DNA of 64,000 bases from Streptomyces tuirus. Lineage in GTDB: Bacteria; Actinomycetota; Actinomycetes; Streptomycetales; Streptomycetaceae. The stretch's first letter is position 1. Every line of letters begins with the position of its first letter. The notes under the pieces are model-generated. The model made no database searches, was not told the DNA's origin, and saw only the letters and a list, made by a program, of their open reading frames with translations. Below are positions 46,259-55,209 of this stretch, in pieces. The stretch is from assembly GCA_018195615.1 (NCBI GenBank), contig JAGTPG010000002.1:5015501-5079500 (forward strand), given 5' to 3'. A program made the position numbers and the translations under genes.

Positions 46259-47738
46259 ATGAATGCCCGAGACATCGAACCGCCCGGCGTGCGGACTGCG
46301 CGCACGTCCCCCGACAGCGTGGGAGGAAGCCGGCGCCGGTGGGCCCTGGCCGCGGTGAGCGCGGCCCAACTCCTCGTGGTCCTGGACGGGACCGTCGTCA
46401 ACATCGCACTGCCCTCCGCGCAGCGAGCGCTGGGCATGTCCGACGGCAGCCGGCAGTGGGTGGTCACCGCGTACGCGCTGGCCTTCGGCGGGCTGCTGCT
46501 GATCGGCGGCAGAGTCGGCAGCGCCCTCGGCCACCGGCGCACGTTCGTCATCGGCCTGGTCGGCTTCGCCGCCGCCTCCGCACTGGGCGGAGCCGCCGGG
46601 AACCCGGAGACGCTCTTCGCCGCCCGGGCCCTCCAGGGCGTCTTCGCCGCCGTACTCGCGCCCGCGGGGCTGTCGTTGCTGACCCTGACGTTCACCGAGC
46701 CGCGCGAACGCGGCCGGGCCCTGGGCGTGTTCGCCGCGGTCGGGGCCGCGGGATCCGCGATCGGCCTGATCGCGGGCGGACTGCTGACCGAGTACGCCGG
46801 CTGGCGGTGGTGCCTCTACGTCAACGTGCCGATCGCCCTGGTCGCCGTCCTCGGCACCGCACTCGTGCCGGCCGACCGCCCTCACCGCGGGGAAGGCAGG
46901 CTCGACATCGCGGGCGCCCTGCTCAGCGCCGCGGGCTTCGCCGCCGTGGTGTACGCCTTCAACGAAGCGGAACCGTACGGCTGGGGTTCGGCGAAGGTAC
47001 TCGTGCTGCTGGCCGCCGGTGTGCTGCTGCTGGCCGCGTTCGTCGTGGTCGAGTCCCGGGCGCCTCGTCCGCTGCTGCCCATGCGCGTGCTCCTGCACCG
47101 GGGCCGCGCCGGGGCACTGATCGCGATCACTCTGATGTTCGTGGCGATGTTCGGCTTCTACCTCTTCATCAGCTACTACACCCAGACCGTCCTCGGCTGG
47201 TCGCCGGTCCAGTCCGGCCTCGCCCTGATCATCAACGCTTCGGCCGCCCTGCTCGGCTCCACCCTGGTCGCCGGGAAACTGTACGGACGCGGCGCGCCCG
47301 CGCTGCTGATCCTGCCCGGGCTGGTCACCGCGGCCGCCGGAGTCCTCGTCCTGACCCGTCTGACCGAGCGGAGCCCGGACATTCTGCCGCTGTACCTGGC
47401 ACCCGCCCTGGTGCTCACCGGCCTCGGTCTCGGCTGTGTCCTGCCCCGACCGCCGCCCTGGCCACCTCGCACGTGCAGCCGCGGGACATCGGAGCCGCGT
47501 CGGCCGCCTACCACGCCGCCCAGCAACTGGGGCCGCGCTCGGCACCGCGTTGCTCAACACCGTCGCCGCCAGTGCCACGGCGTCGTACGGGGCGCCGGCG
47601 GGGCGGGACACGTCGGCCGCGGCGTCCATCCACGGTTACACCACCGCCCTCACCGTCGCGTTCGGCATCCTCCTCGCCGCCGCGTGCGTCGTCGCGCCGC
47701 TGACCACGGCCCGGGCCCTGCGACGGTCCAGGACGTGA
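46259..47738 (+). CDS. MFS exporter, DHA2 (14-helix) family
   Basis: About 493 residues after restoring two bases (near 47445 and 47530). Family motifs: AAQLLVVLDGTVVNIALPSAQRALGMS (helix 1), GGRVGSALGHRRTFVIGLVGFAAAS (motif A region), APAGLSLLTLTF, and GAAGSAIGLIAGGLLTEYAGWRWCLYVNVPIAL (motif C region). DHA2 proteins export drugs or natural products by proton antiport. ATG 46259 follows GGAAGTC. No regulator is adjacent. Confidence 0.9.
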
Positions 47739-47844
47739 GATGGGGGCGTTTTGCGGAACCTTTGCTCTGGGGATGGGCGTTGGGAGAGTGTGCGCGCGTG
47801 AGCGGGTGCGCTAGGTGATGCTGACGAATACCGAGGTGACGGCA

Positions 47845-48432
47845 ATGGCAGTATGGGACCGGCTCAAGGACCAGGCCAAGGCTTTCCAGCAGTCGCAGGG
47901 CGGGCGCGGTGCGACCGGTGGCCACAGTGGCGGGCATGGCGGGCATGGCGGGCATGGCGGACACAGCGGCGGGACGGGGTCCGGCGGTGGCAGCAAGGCC
48001 CAGTTGGTCGGTCTGCTGAAGACCCAGCTCGGGTCGTTGAAGAACGAGTTGAAGAGCGGGGCGTACCGGGACGCCAGCATGGCGGTGTGCGCGCTGGTCG
48101 CGGCGGCCGACGGGCAGGTCGACCCGTCCGAGCGACAGCAGGTCGAGTCGATGATCCTCAGCAACGACGTGCTGCAGAACTTCCCGCCGGAGCAGCTGCG
48201 GCAGCGTTTCAACAAGCACGTGGACCAGCTGACCATGAACTTCCAGCACGGCAAGACCGAGGCGATGCAGGAGATCGCCAAGGCCGCCAAGAAGCCCACG
48301 GAGGCCCGGGCCGTGATCCAGACCGGCATGGTCATCGCCGGCGCCGACGGCCATTTCTCCCAGGCCGAGGCGACGGTCCTGCGCGAGGCCTGCGCGGCGC
48401 TCGGGCTGTCTCCGGCCGAGTTCCAGCTCTGA
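47845..48432 (+). CDS. TerB-family protein with His/Gly-repeat linker
   Basis: 195 residues. The C-terminal 140 residues are a TerB (tellurite-resistance) helical domain: ASMAVCALVAAADGQVDPSERQQVESMI, FNKHVDQLTMNF and VIQTGMVIAGADGHFSQAEATVLREAC, with two acidic metal-binding loops (ADGQVDPSE, ADGHFSQAE). Between a short N-terminal helix (WDRLKDQAKAFQQS) and TerB sits a GHSGGHGGHGGHGGHSGG linker, unusual for the family and likely metal-binding. GAGGTGA 5 bases before ATG 47845 fixes the start. No ter cluster surrounds it. Confidence 0.85.
   Translation: MAVWDRLKDQAKAFQQSQGGRGATGGHSGGHGGHGGHGGHSGGTGSGGGSKAQLVGLLKTQLGSLKNELKSGAYRDASMAVCALVAAADGQVDPSERQQVESMILSNDVLQNFPPEQLRQRFNKHVDQLTMNFQHGKTEAMQEIAKAAKKPTEARAVIQTGMVIAGADGHFSQAEATVLREACAALGLSPAEFQL
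47932..47958 (+). repeat. 9-bp tandem repeat encoding His-Gly-Gly units
   Basis: GGGCATGGC is repeated three times exactly inside the TerB gene and extends as degenerate units on both sides. The nine-base period keeps frame, so length variation would be tolerated. Confidence 0.9.
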
Positions 48433-48447
48433 GCCCGGGCGGCCCGC

Positions 48448-49320
48448 TCAGGGAGCGCGCAGGGCGTCTACCGCCAGGCGGGCCGCCGTGCCGATGACCG
48501 CGTCGGCGGCGGGCTGCAGGGCGGAGGTGCGGGCCGTGCGCGTGAAGACGGCGACGGCGTAGCGGCCCCCATCGGGGTATTCGACGACGCCGACCTCGTT
48601 GCGCACGGTCGGCAGGCTGCCCGTCTTGCCCGCCACATGGACGTCGTCGAAGGGGAAGCCGGACGCCAGCCGGTGCGGCCACACCTGGAGCCCGAGGACC
48701 CGGCGGATGGCCGCGCCGTGCTCGGGCGTGCACGCCTCGTCCCGCCAGACGGCGCCGAGCAGACGCGTCATGTCGCGCGGCGTGCTGCGGTTGGTGCGTT
48801 CCGGGTCGAGCGCCCGCAGCCGGGCCACGACGTGCGGGTCGGCCAGCGCCCGGGCACCACCCGGGCCGGCGTCCTCCTTGATGGTGGCGAGAAGTTCGCC
48901 GAAGGTGTGCACGGCGAGGGTGCGGGTCAGACCGAGGCGGGCCGTGGTGCGGTTGACGGCGTCCAGTCCGACGCGCGCCAGCAGCAGGTCGGCGGCGGCG
49001 TTGTCGCTGACCGACATCATCAGGTACGCGAGGTCGCGCAGGGACAGCCGGGCGCCGTCGAGCATGGCGGCGAGCCCCGTCGGGCCGGTGGTGCGGCCGG
49101 CCGGAGGGCACTCGACCTGCTCGGTGAGGTCCAGGCCCCCCTCCGCGGCCTGCCCGTACAGCGTCACGAGCAGACACAGCTTGTGGACGCTGGCGGTGCA
49201 GACCGGCTGGTCGGCACCGGCGTCGACCTGTGCCCCGGTGTCGATGTCGACGGCGTGCAGCCGGCCGGTGACCCCGGCGTCGGCGAACGCCGCGTGGATA
49301 CGGGCGAGGGCGTCGGTCAC
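48448..49320 (-). CDS. bla: Class A beta-lactamase
   Basis: 290 residues. Catalytic elements: CTASVHKLCLLV (Ser-x-x-Lys), SVSDNAAADLLL (SDN), an omega-loop-type region, and AGKTGSLP (KTG). No signal peptide is visible, unlike most class A enzymes, so location is uncertain; an N-terminal extension would require a start inside the LysR gene. GTG 49320 overlaps the LysR stop, so the two are translated from one mRNA. Function: beta-lactam hydrolysis or, less likely, a related serine hydrolase activity. Confidence 0.88.
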   Translation of the reverse strand: MTDALARIHAAFADAGVTGRLHAVDIDTGAQVDAGADQPVCTASVHKLCLLVTLYGQAAEGGLDLTEQVECPPAGRTTGPTGLAAMLDGARLSLRDLAYLMMSVSDNAAADLLLARVGLDAVNRTTARLGLTRTLAVHTFGELLATIKEDAGPGGARALADPHVVARLRALDPERTNRSTPRDMTRLLGAVWRDEACTPEHGAAIRRVLGLQVWPHRLASGFPFDDVHVAGKTGSLPTVRNEVGVVEYPDGGRYAVAVFTRTARTSALQPAADAVIGTAARLAVDALRAP

Positions 49321-50324
49321 AGCCAGTACTCCGATGCCGGGCGCAGGTGGAGCGGGCGGACGGGCAGGTCGGGCGTCGCACCGGCGGTGGCGCGCAGCGC
49401 GTGCGTGGCGGCCTCGGCGAAGGCGGCCACGGCGGCGTCACCGCGCCCGGCGGGCCAGGCGACGGAGTGACGCAGGGCGAGCGGCGCGCCGGTGAGGGGG
49501 CGCCACACGACCCCGTCGTCCGTGTCCCTCGCCGGGTCGCCGTCCGTGCCGCCGCGGGAGCCCCCGCCCCCCTGCCGGTGCGTGTCCCGCGGGCTGAAGG
49601 CCACCGCCTCGGCGGACAGCACCAGACCGCGTACGAAGCTGGTGCCCTGGGCGTGGCGTACGGCGGGTGGGGTGTAGCCGTTGCGGGCGCAGGTGGTCAG
49701 GAGGTCGTCGTAGACCGCGGGAGCGCCGGCGCGGGGGAAGAGGATGAGGTCGTAGCCGGTGAGGGAGGCCAGAGGTACCTCGTCGAGCCCGGCCGCCGCC
49801 CCGCCGCGGGGCAGCAGCACGCCCAGCTCGCGCCGCAGCACCGGGCCGAGCTCCAGCCCGGAGACGTCACAGGGGTGATGGATCAGCCCGACGTCCAGTT
49901 CGTGCGCGGCGAACCCCTTCAACTGCTGGGCGGTGGACTGCTCGTGCAGTTCCAGTTCCAGACCGTGGAGGCCGGCCCGCGTGAAGCCGGCCAGCAGCGC
50001 GGCGACGGTCTCGCCGGAGAGGTCCGGCGGCAGCGCCGCACGCAGCAGGCCGGTCTCGCCGTCGCGGATGCGGCGCGCGGTGGCCATGAACGCCTCGGAG
50101 CGGGCGAGTACCTCCCGGGCCTCCGTCAGCAGCAGCGCCCCGGCCTCGGTGAGGGCCACCTGACGGCTCGTGCGGTCGAAGAGCCGGACGCCCAGGTGCT
50201 TCTCCAGGCGCTGGATGCGCTGCGAGAGCGGCGGCTGGGCCATGCCCAGGCGAGCCGCGGCACGGCCGAAGTGTGACTCTTCTGCAACAGCCACGAAGCA
50301 CTCCAAGTGCCGCACCAGGTCCAC
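49317..50324 (-). CDS. LysR-family regulator of the beta-lactamase cassette
   Basis: 335 residues. The N-terminal winged helix reads VRHLECFVAVAEESHFGRAAARLGMAQPPLSQRIQRLEKHLGVRLFDRTSRQVALTEAGALLL. The effector domain follows (LRAALPPDLSGETVAALLAGF, LDVGLIHHPCDVSGLELGPVLRRELGVLLPRG). The gene overlaps the beta-lactamase and is divergent from a penicillin-binding protein, the arrangement of AmpR- and BlaA-type control. GTG start 50324. A Gly/Asp-rich insertion (QGGGGSRGGTDGD) interrupts the effector domain. Confidence 0.9.
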   Translation of the reverse strand: MDLVRHLECFVAVAEESHFGRAAARLGMAQPPLSQRIQRLEKHLGVRLFDRTSRQVALTEAGALLLTEAREVLARSEAFMATARRIRDGETGLLRAALPPDLSGETVAALLAGFTRAGLHGLELELHEQSTAQQLKGFAAHELDVGLIHHPCDVSGLELGPVLRRELGVLLPRGGAAAGLDEVPLASLTGYDLILFPRAGAPAVYDDLLTTCARNGYTPPAVRHAQGTSFVRGLVLSAEAVAFSPRDTHRQGGGGSRGGTDGDPARDTDDGVVWRPLTGAPLALRHSVAWPAGRGDAAVAAFAEAATHALRATAGATPDLPVRPLHLRPASEYWL

Positions 50325-50332
50325 AAGCAGTA

Positions 50333-50354
50333 ATCATATCGACTGCATATTGAT
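50333..50354. promoter_or_regulatory. LysR-type binding site between regulator and PBP genes
   Basis: The AT-rich stretch from ATCATAT to ATATTGAT contains TAT-N7-ATA, which satisfies the T-N11-A LysR motif (50337-50349). It lies in the 84-bp divergent promoter, 9 bases from the LysR start. Confidence 0.55.
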
Positions 50355-50408
50355 CCGAGATCGATACGGGTCTTGGACAGGATGCCGAGCCGCTGCTGTT
50401 CTCGGCAC

Positions 50409-52042
50409 ATGGATCACCACGACCACACCAGTGTCACCACCGTCGATCGCACACCACGACGCAGGGCCGTACGGGCGGTCAGCGCGGTCGCGGTGGTGCT
50501 GGCCGTCGCCGCCGGCGCGGCGTACGCGGCCGGCCTCGGGCCCTTCGAACGGGACACCGGGCCCGACCCCGCGGCGGAGAAACAGGCCCGCGCGTTCCTC
50601 GCCGACTGGGCCGCCGCCCGACTGCCGAGCGCGGCCGGCCGGACGACCAGCCCCGCGACGGCACAGCGCGTGCTGGACAGCTTCACCACGGGGCTCGACA
50701 TCAGCAGACCGAAACTCACGGCCGGGTCCGCGGCCGAGACCGAGGACGGCCGGGTCACCGTCCCCTTCACCGCCCGGATGCCCGTCGAAGGCCTGGGCAC
50801 CTGGACCTACCGGTCGAAGCTGCCGTTGCGCGAACAGGGCGACGGCAGCTGGAAGATCGACTGGACGCTGTCCCTCGTCCACCCCCGCCTGAGCGGCAGC
50901 GAGAAGTTCCGCCTCGAACGGGAGGAGACGAAGCCCCCGAGGTCACCGACCGGGAGGGGACGACGCTGTCCGGCGCGGAGTACCCCTCCCTGGCGCCGGT
51001 CATGGCGCAGCTCGGCGGGGGAGGCCGGGGCACCGGCCCACGTGGGGCGATCCATCTGGTCGACCGGGCCACCGGGGAGGTCGAGCGCACGGAGGCCAGG
51101 TTCGGCGCGCGGACCGTCCGGGACAGCGGGCCCGTCCGCACCACCCTCGACGCCGGCTGGCAGTCCGCCGCCGAGCAGGCCCTCACCGCCCACGCCGGGG
51201 GCAGGAACGCCGCGCTCGTCGCCCTGCGGATCGACGACGGTGAGATCCTGGCCGTGGCGAACTCCCCGTCGTCCGGCTTCAACCGCGCGCTCTCCGGCAC
51301 CTACGCGCCCGGCTCCACCTGGAAGATCGTCACCACCAGCGCGCTGCTGCTCAAGGGCGCCGTCGCGCCGGACGACGTGGTGGACTGCCCCAAGTACCTC
51401 ACCGTGGGGAAGCGGTTCCAGAACGTGGAGCTGTCGCAGCACCCGGGCGCCACCTTCCGCAAGGACTTCACCGAGTCGTGCAACACCGCGTTCATCAGCC
51501 TGCGTGACCGGCTGGACGACGGTGAGCTGGGCGACGTGGCCCGTGAGTACTTCGGAGTGGGCCAGGAATGGCACGTCGGGGCCCCCTCGTACGACGGCTC
51601 GGTGCCGGTGCCCGAGGACGAGACGGAGAAGGCCGCCTCGATGATCGGGCAGGGCCGGGTGCAGGCCAACCCGCTGATCATGGCGTCCGTCACCGCGACG
51701 GCCGTGTCCGGCACCTTCCACCAGCCGTCGCTGACCGAGGGGAACGACGACACCACCAGCACGACCCCGCTGCCGCGGGGTGTAGTCACCCAGCTGCGCG
51801 AGATGCTCCGCGCCACCGTCACCGACGGCACCGCACGCGGCCTCTCCGACCTGCCCGGCGAGATCGGCGCGAAGACCGGCACCGCGGAGGTCTCCGACGA
51901 CCAGGACAACAACGGCTGGCTCGTCGCCCACCGCGGCGACGTCGCCGTCGCCTGCGTCGTCGAGGAGGGCGTCACCGGCGGCGGCTCCGCGGGCCCGATC
52001 GTCCACAGCCTGCTGTCCGCCGCTCCCGGCGGCACCCGGTGA
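50409..52042 (+). CDS. Penicillin-binding protein with NTF2-like N-terminal domain
   Basis: About 544 residues with a base missing near 50940. A membrane anchor (AVSAVAVVLAVAAGAAYAAG) precedes an MecA-N/NTF2-like domain (AEKQARAFLADWAAARLPSAAG ... GSWKIDWTLSLVHPRL) and a transpeptidase domain: GSTWKIV (Ser-x-x-Lys), TESCNTAF (S-x-N), GAKTGTAEV (KTG). This is a class B PBP of the PBP2a-like, low-affinity kind. Divergence from a LysR/beta-lactamase pair suggests inducible beta-lactam tolerance. Confidence 0.88.
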
Positions 52043-52064
52043 CCCCGAGGTCTATAACGGGACC

Positions 52065-52430
52065 ATGATCTATCACGTCGTACCGCTCGCCGTCTGGAAC
52101 GCCGCCCCCGACCAGGCGTACGCACCCGCCTCCCTCGCCGAGGAGGGCTTCGTGCACTGCTCCCCGGACGAGCCGGTCACGCTCGCCGTCATCAACGCCT
52201 TCTACCAGGACCCGCCCGGGCCTCTGCTGGTGCTCGCCCTCGACGAGGCGCGTCTCACCGCCAGGGTGGAATGGGAGGCGGCGGCCCCCGCCCCGCCGCC
52301 CGGTGTCTCCGAGGACACCCTCTTCCCGCACGTGTTCGGCCCCCTCGACAGGGATGCCGTGAGCCACGTCCTCGAGGTCCGCTGGGACGAGGAGGGCCGG
52401 GCGACGGGGCTGGGTGACACGGCGGGGTGA
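52065..52430 (+). CDS. DUF952 protein
   Basis: 121 residues. IYHVVPLAVWNAA at the start, EEGFVHCSPDEP and TLFPHVFGPLDRDAV are the DUF952 pattern. The fold is related to ADP-ribosyl-binding proteins but the function is unknown. ATG 52065 lies 23 bases after the PBP stop, so it may be read through from that gene. Confidence 0.88.
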   Translation: MIYHVVPLAVWNAAPDQAYAPASLAEEGFVHCSPDEPVTLAVINAFYQDPPGPLLVLALDEARLTARVEWEAAAPAPPPGVSEDTLFPHVFGPLDRDAVSHVLEVRWDEEGRATGLGDTAG

Positions 52431-52451
52431 GCAGTACGACAGGATGACCGG

Positions 52452-53153
52452 GTGAGCGATCAGGAAACCCACGGTGCCACCCCTGCCCCTCCCCCCGCCC
52501 CGGGCGGCGCATTGCGTCCCGTCCGTGGAGCGGCCCGCCTGTCCGTCGCGGCTCTCGTCCTCGCCGGAATCGCCTGGGCGGTCCGGGCGGTCTGGCACAT
52601 CCGGCTGGCCGTGGCGGGTGAGCCGGCCTCCGGGCCGCCGGACCAGGGCGACGGTGTCCACCGCCCCCTGAACGCCCTGGAGGACTCCTACCACCTGGTC
52701 AGCTCCGCGGGCGGCGCCGTCACGGTGATCTGCGCCCTCGCGTTCCTGCTCTGGCTGGACCGCGTCCGGGACAACGCCCGTGCCCTGTCGGGCGCGGAGC
52801 CGCGGTACAGCTACCTCTGGCTCTTCCTGGGCTGGGTCGTGCCGATCGTGAACCTGTGGATACCCCGGGGCATCGTCGCGGACGCCCACCGGTCGGTCTT
52901 CCCCGAGCGGCGGCTGCCGGCCGTCGTGAACTGGTGGTGGGGCCTGTGGCTGGCCGGCCTGGCCGGCGGAGTGGGCATCGTCTACGCCGACGACACGGAC
53001 GAGGTCATCGCCCGCGCCTACACGGATGTCATGCCCCTGCTCGCGGCGGACGCGGTGATCGTGGCCGCGGCCGCAACCGCCGCCCTCATGGTCCGCACGA
53101 TCACCGGGGCACAACAGCAGCGCATGGACGAGGCCGCGCGCCCCGGCACCTGA
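52452..53153 (+). CDS. DUF4328 membrane protein
   Basis: 233 residues with a Pro-rich cytoplasmic N-terminus and four helices. SRVRDNARAL-like and RYSYLWLFLGWVVPIVNLWIPRGIVADAHRS motifs (text: LDRVRDNARALSGAEPRYSYLWLFLGW) are diagnostic of DUF4328. Function unknown. GTG start 52452, 22 bases after the DUF952 stop. Confidence 0.88.
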   Translation: MSDQETHGATPAPPPAPGGALRPVRGAARLSVAALVLAGIAWAVRAVWHIRLAVAGEPASGPPDQGDGVHRPLNALEDSYHLVSSAGGAVTVICALAFLLWLDRVRDNARALSGAEPRYSYLWLFLGWVVPIVNLWIPRGIVADAHRSVFPERRLPAVVNWWWGLWLAGLAGGVGIVYADDTDEVIARAYTDVMPLLAADAVIVAAAATAALMVRTITGAQQQRMDEAARPGT

Positions 53154-53184
53154 CCCTCCTGGCCCAACCGGATCGAGGCCCGGT

Positions 53185-54750
53185 TCACCGTCCTGCGCGA
53201 ACGTTGCCCGATGCCCCGCCGGATCCCGTCCGGCGGGTGGAGCCGCGCTTGCCGGTTGCGGAGGTGCCACCAGACGCTTTGGCCCCGGCCGCGGTCCGGC
53301 GGTCCGGGTCCCGGCTCCCCGCCCGGGCGGTGGCCCCCGTCGCCGTTTGGCCGCCGCCGCCGTTCTGGCGGCGGCGGCCGGATCGCGATGGCCTGCCCGG
53401 CTTGGTGCCGGTCTTCCGGTCCGGGCGGGACGCCGTCGCTGCCGCCGGCTGGGGCACCTCGATGGTGACGGCCACGCCGGACGGCTCGCGGGCTCCGGTG
53501 ATCGTGGCCAGTCGGGCGTCGCCGGACGTGACGCGGGCCGCCCGGGGGCGGATGCCCGCGTCTGACATGAGCCGGGTGACGTCCCGTTTCTGGTCGGGCA
53601 GGACCAGCGTGACCACGCTGCCGGACCCGCCGGCGCGGGCCGTGCGGCCGCCCCGGTGGAGGTAGTCCTTGTGGTCGGTGGGCGGATCGACGTTCACGAC
53701 GAGGTCGAGGTCGTCGATGTGTATGCCCCGGGCCGCGACGTTCGTCGCCACCAGCGCGGTGACCTGGCCGTTCTTGAACTGTTCCAGGGTGCGGTTGCGC
53801 TGCGGCTGGGAGCGGCCGCCGTGCAGTGCCGCGGCGCGGACACCGACGCCCAGGAGCCGCTTGGCGAGCCGGTCGGCGGACCTCTTGGTGTCGAGGAAGA
53901 GGATGACCCGGCCGTCCCGGGCCGCGATGCGCGTGGTGACGGCCTTCTTGTCGGTCTCGTCCTGGACGTGGAGCACGTGGTGCTCCATGGTGGTCACCGC
54001 TCCCGCCGACGGGTCCACGGAGTGCACCACGGGGTCGGTCAGGAACTGCTGCACCAGGCGGTCGATGGTGCGGTCCAGGGTGGCCGAGAAGAGCAGACGC
54101 TGCCCGTCGGGCCGGACTTGCCGGATCAGCTTGGTGATCTGCGGCAGGAAGCCCATGTCGGTCATCTGGTCGGCTTCGTCCAGCACCGTGACGCGTACGT
54201 CGTCGAGCACGCAGTCCCCGCGTTCCACGAGGTCGTTGAGCCTGCCGGGAGTCGCCACGAGTACCTCGGCGCCGCGCCGGAGCGCACCGGCTTGCTTGGT
54301 GATGGAGAGCCCGCCGACCACGGTGGCCAGCCGGAGGTTCACCGCCGTCGCGTAGGGGGTCAGCGCGTCCGTCACCTGCTGGGCGAGTTCACGCGTGGGC
54401 ACCAGCACCAGGGCGAGGGGTGCCTTGGGCTCGGCCCGCAGTCCGGCCGTGCGGGCAAGGAGCGCCAGCCCGAACGCGAGAGTCTTCCCCGAGCCGGTGC
54501 GGCCCCGTCCCAGCAGGTCACGGCCGGCGAGCGAGTTGGGCAGCGTGGCGGCCTGGATGGGGAAGGGGGCGGTCACGCCTTGCGCGGTGAGCGTCTTCAG
54601 CAGCCCCGCGGGCATGTCCAGATCGGCGAAGTGCTCGACGGCGGGAAGGGCCGGTGTCTTGCTTTCCGGCAGCCGGAATTCCCTCGGCGGCGAGGCGGAC
54701 GGTGGGGGTGACGAGGCGCGCCGGCTCGGCTTCTGGGACCTGCGGGACAT
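53185..54750 (-). CDS. DEAD-box RNA helicase
   Basis: 521 residues. Q motif PFPIQAATLP, motif I GRGRTGSGKTLAF, Ia PTRELAQQV, Ib TPGRL, II DEAD (LDEADQM), III SAT, IV LFLDTKR, V ATNVAARGIHIDDL and VI YLHRGGRTARAG are all present. A basic Gly/Arg-rich tail (about 100 residues) should bind RNA. It lies directly downstream of a cold-shock gene, matching a role in unwinding RNA at low temperature. ATG 54750 is preceded by GGAAGG. Confidence 0.95.
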   Translation of the reverse strand: MSRRSQKPSRRASSPPPSASPPREFRLPESKTPALPAVEHFADLDMPAGLLKTLTAQGVTAPFPIQAATLPNSLAGRDLLGRGRTGSGKTLAFGLALLARTAGLRAEPKAPLALVLVPTRELAQQVTDALTPYATAVNLRLATVVGGLSITKQAGALRRGAEVLVATPGRLNDLVERGDCVLDDVRVTVLDEADQMTDMGFLPQITKLIRQVRPDGQRLLFSATLDRTIDRLVQQFLTDPVVHSVDPSAGAVTTMEHHVLHVQDETDKKAVTTRIAARDGRVILFLDTKRSADRLAKRLLGVGVRAAALHGGRSQPQRNRTLEQFKNGQVTALVATNVAARGIHIDDLDLVVNVDPPTDHKDYLHRGGRTARAGGSGSVVTLVLPDQKRDVTRLMSDAGIRPRAARVTSGDARLATITGAREPSGVAVTIEVPQPAAATASRPDRKTGTKPGRPSRSGRRRQNGGGGQTATGATARAGSRDPDRRTAAGAKASGGTSATGKRGSTRRTGSGGASGNVRAGR

Positions 54751-54782
54751 AGCGTTGTCTGCCTTCCTGTAAACAGCACAAA

Positions 54783-54815
54783 CCGGGGTCCGCACCATGG
54801 CGGTGCGGGCCCCGG
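54783..54815 (-). terminator. Terminator between cold-shock and helicase genes
   Basis: CCGGGGTCCGCACC / GGTGCGGGCCCCGG, a 14-bp stem with one G-U pair and a 5-base loop. It follows the cold-shock stop by 22 bases and lies 33 bases before the helicase start, so partial read-through could feed the helicase. Confidence 0.75.
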
Positions 54816-54837
54816 TGAGCGGATACGCGTCCGGCGA

Positions 54838-55041
54838 TCAGGCGGGGACGATGTTCTCCGCCTGCGGGCCCTTCTGGCCCTGCGTGACGTCGAAGGAGAC
54901 CCGCTGGCCCTCCTGGAGCTCACGGAAGCCCTGCGTCGCGATGTTCGAGTAGTGGGCGAAGACGTCGGGGCCGCCGCCGTCCTGCTCGATGAATCCGAAG
55001 CCCTTTTCGGAGTTGAACCACTTGACGGTTCCCTGTGCCAT
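54838..55041 (-). CDS. Cold-shock protein (CspA family)
   Basis: 67 residues: GTVKWFNSEKGFGFIEQDGGGPDVFAHYSNIATQGFRELQEGQRVSFDVTQGQKGPQAENI. RNP1 (KGFGFI) and RNP2 (VFAHY) single-stranded nucleic-acid-binding motifs are intact. RBS AGAAGGAG precedes ATG 55041. A structured leader lies upstream, and a terminator and DEAD helicase gene follow. Confidence 0.97.
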   Translation of the reverse strand: MAQGTVKWFNSEKGFGFIEQDGGGPDVFAHYSNIATQGFRELQEGQRVSFDVTQGQKGPQAENIVPA

Positions 55042-55096
55042 GACTTTCTCCTTCTGTAGGCAGAGGCCCCATCCGGAGATGCCGGAAAACAAATAA

Positions 55097-55130
55097 TGCG
55101 CCTGAAGGAGAAACATTCCCGTCAGGCGCA
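55097..55130 (-). promoter_or_regulatory. Hairpin in the cold-shock gene leader
   Basis: TGCGCCTGA / TCAGGCGCA, a 9-bp stem with a 16-base loop, sits 56-89 bases upstream of the cold-shock start. The loop contains CTCCTT-type sequence on the mRNA strand. Such leaders often change fold with temperature; here that is inference. Confidence 0.5.
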
Positions 55131-55209
55131 CATAGGTTCATGGGTACCACAACTGCAACCCTGAGACCGTAGCACAGCTCGGCGCCGGGCGGCGCCCCCG
55201 GGCAGGCCC

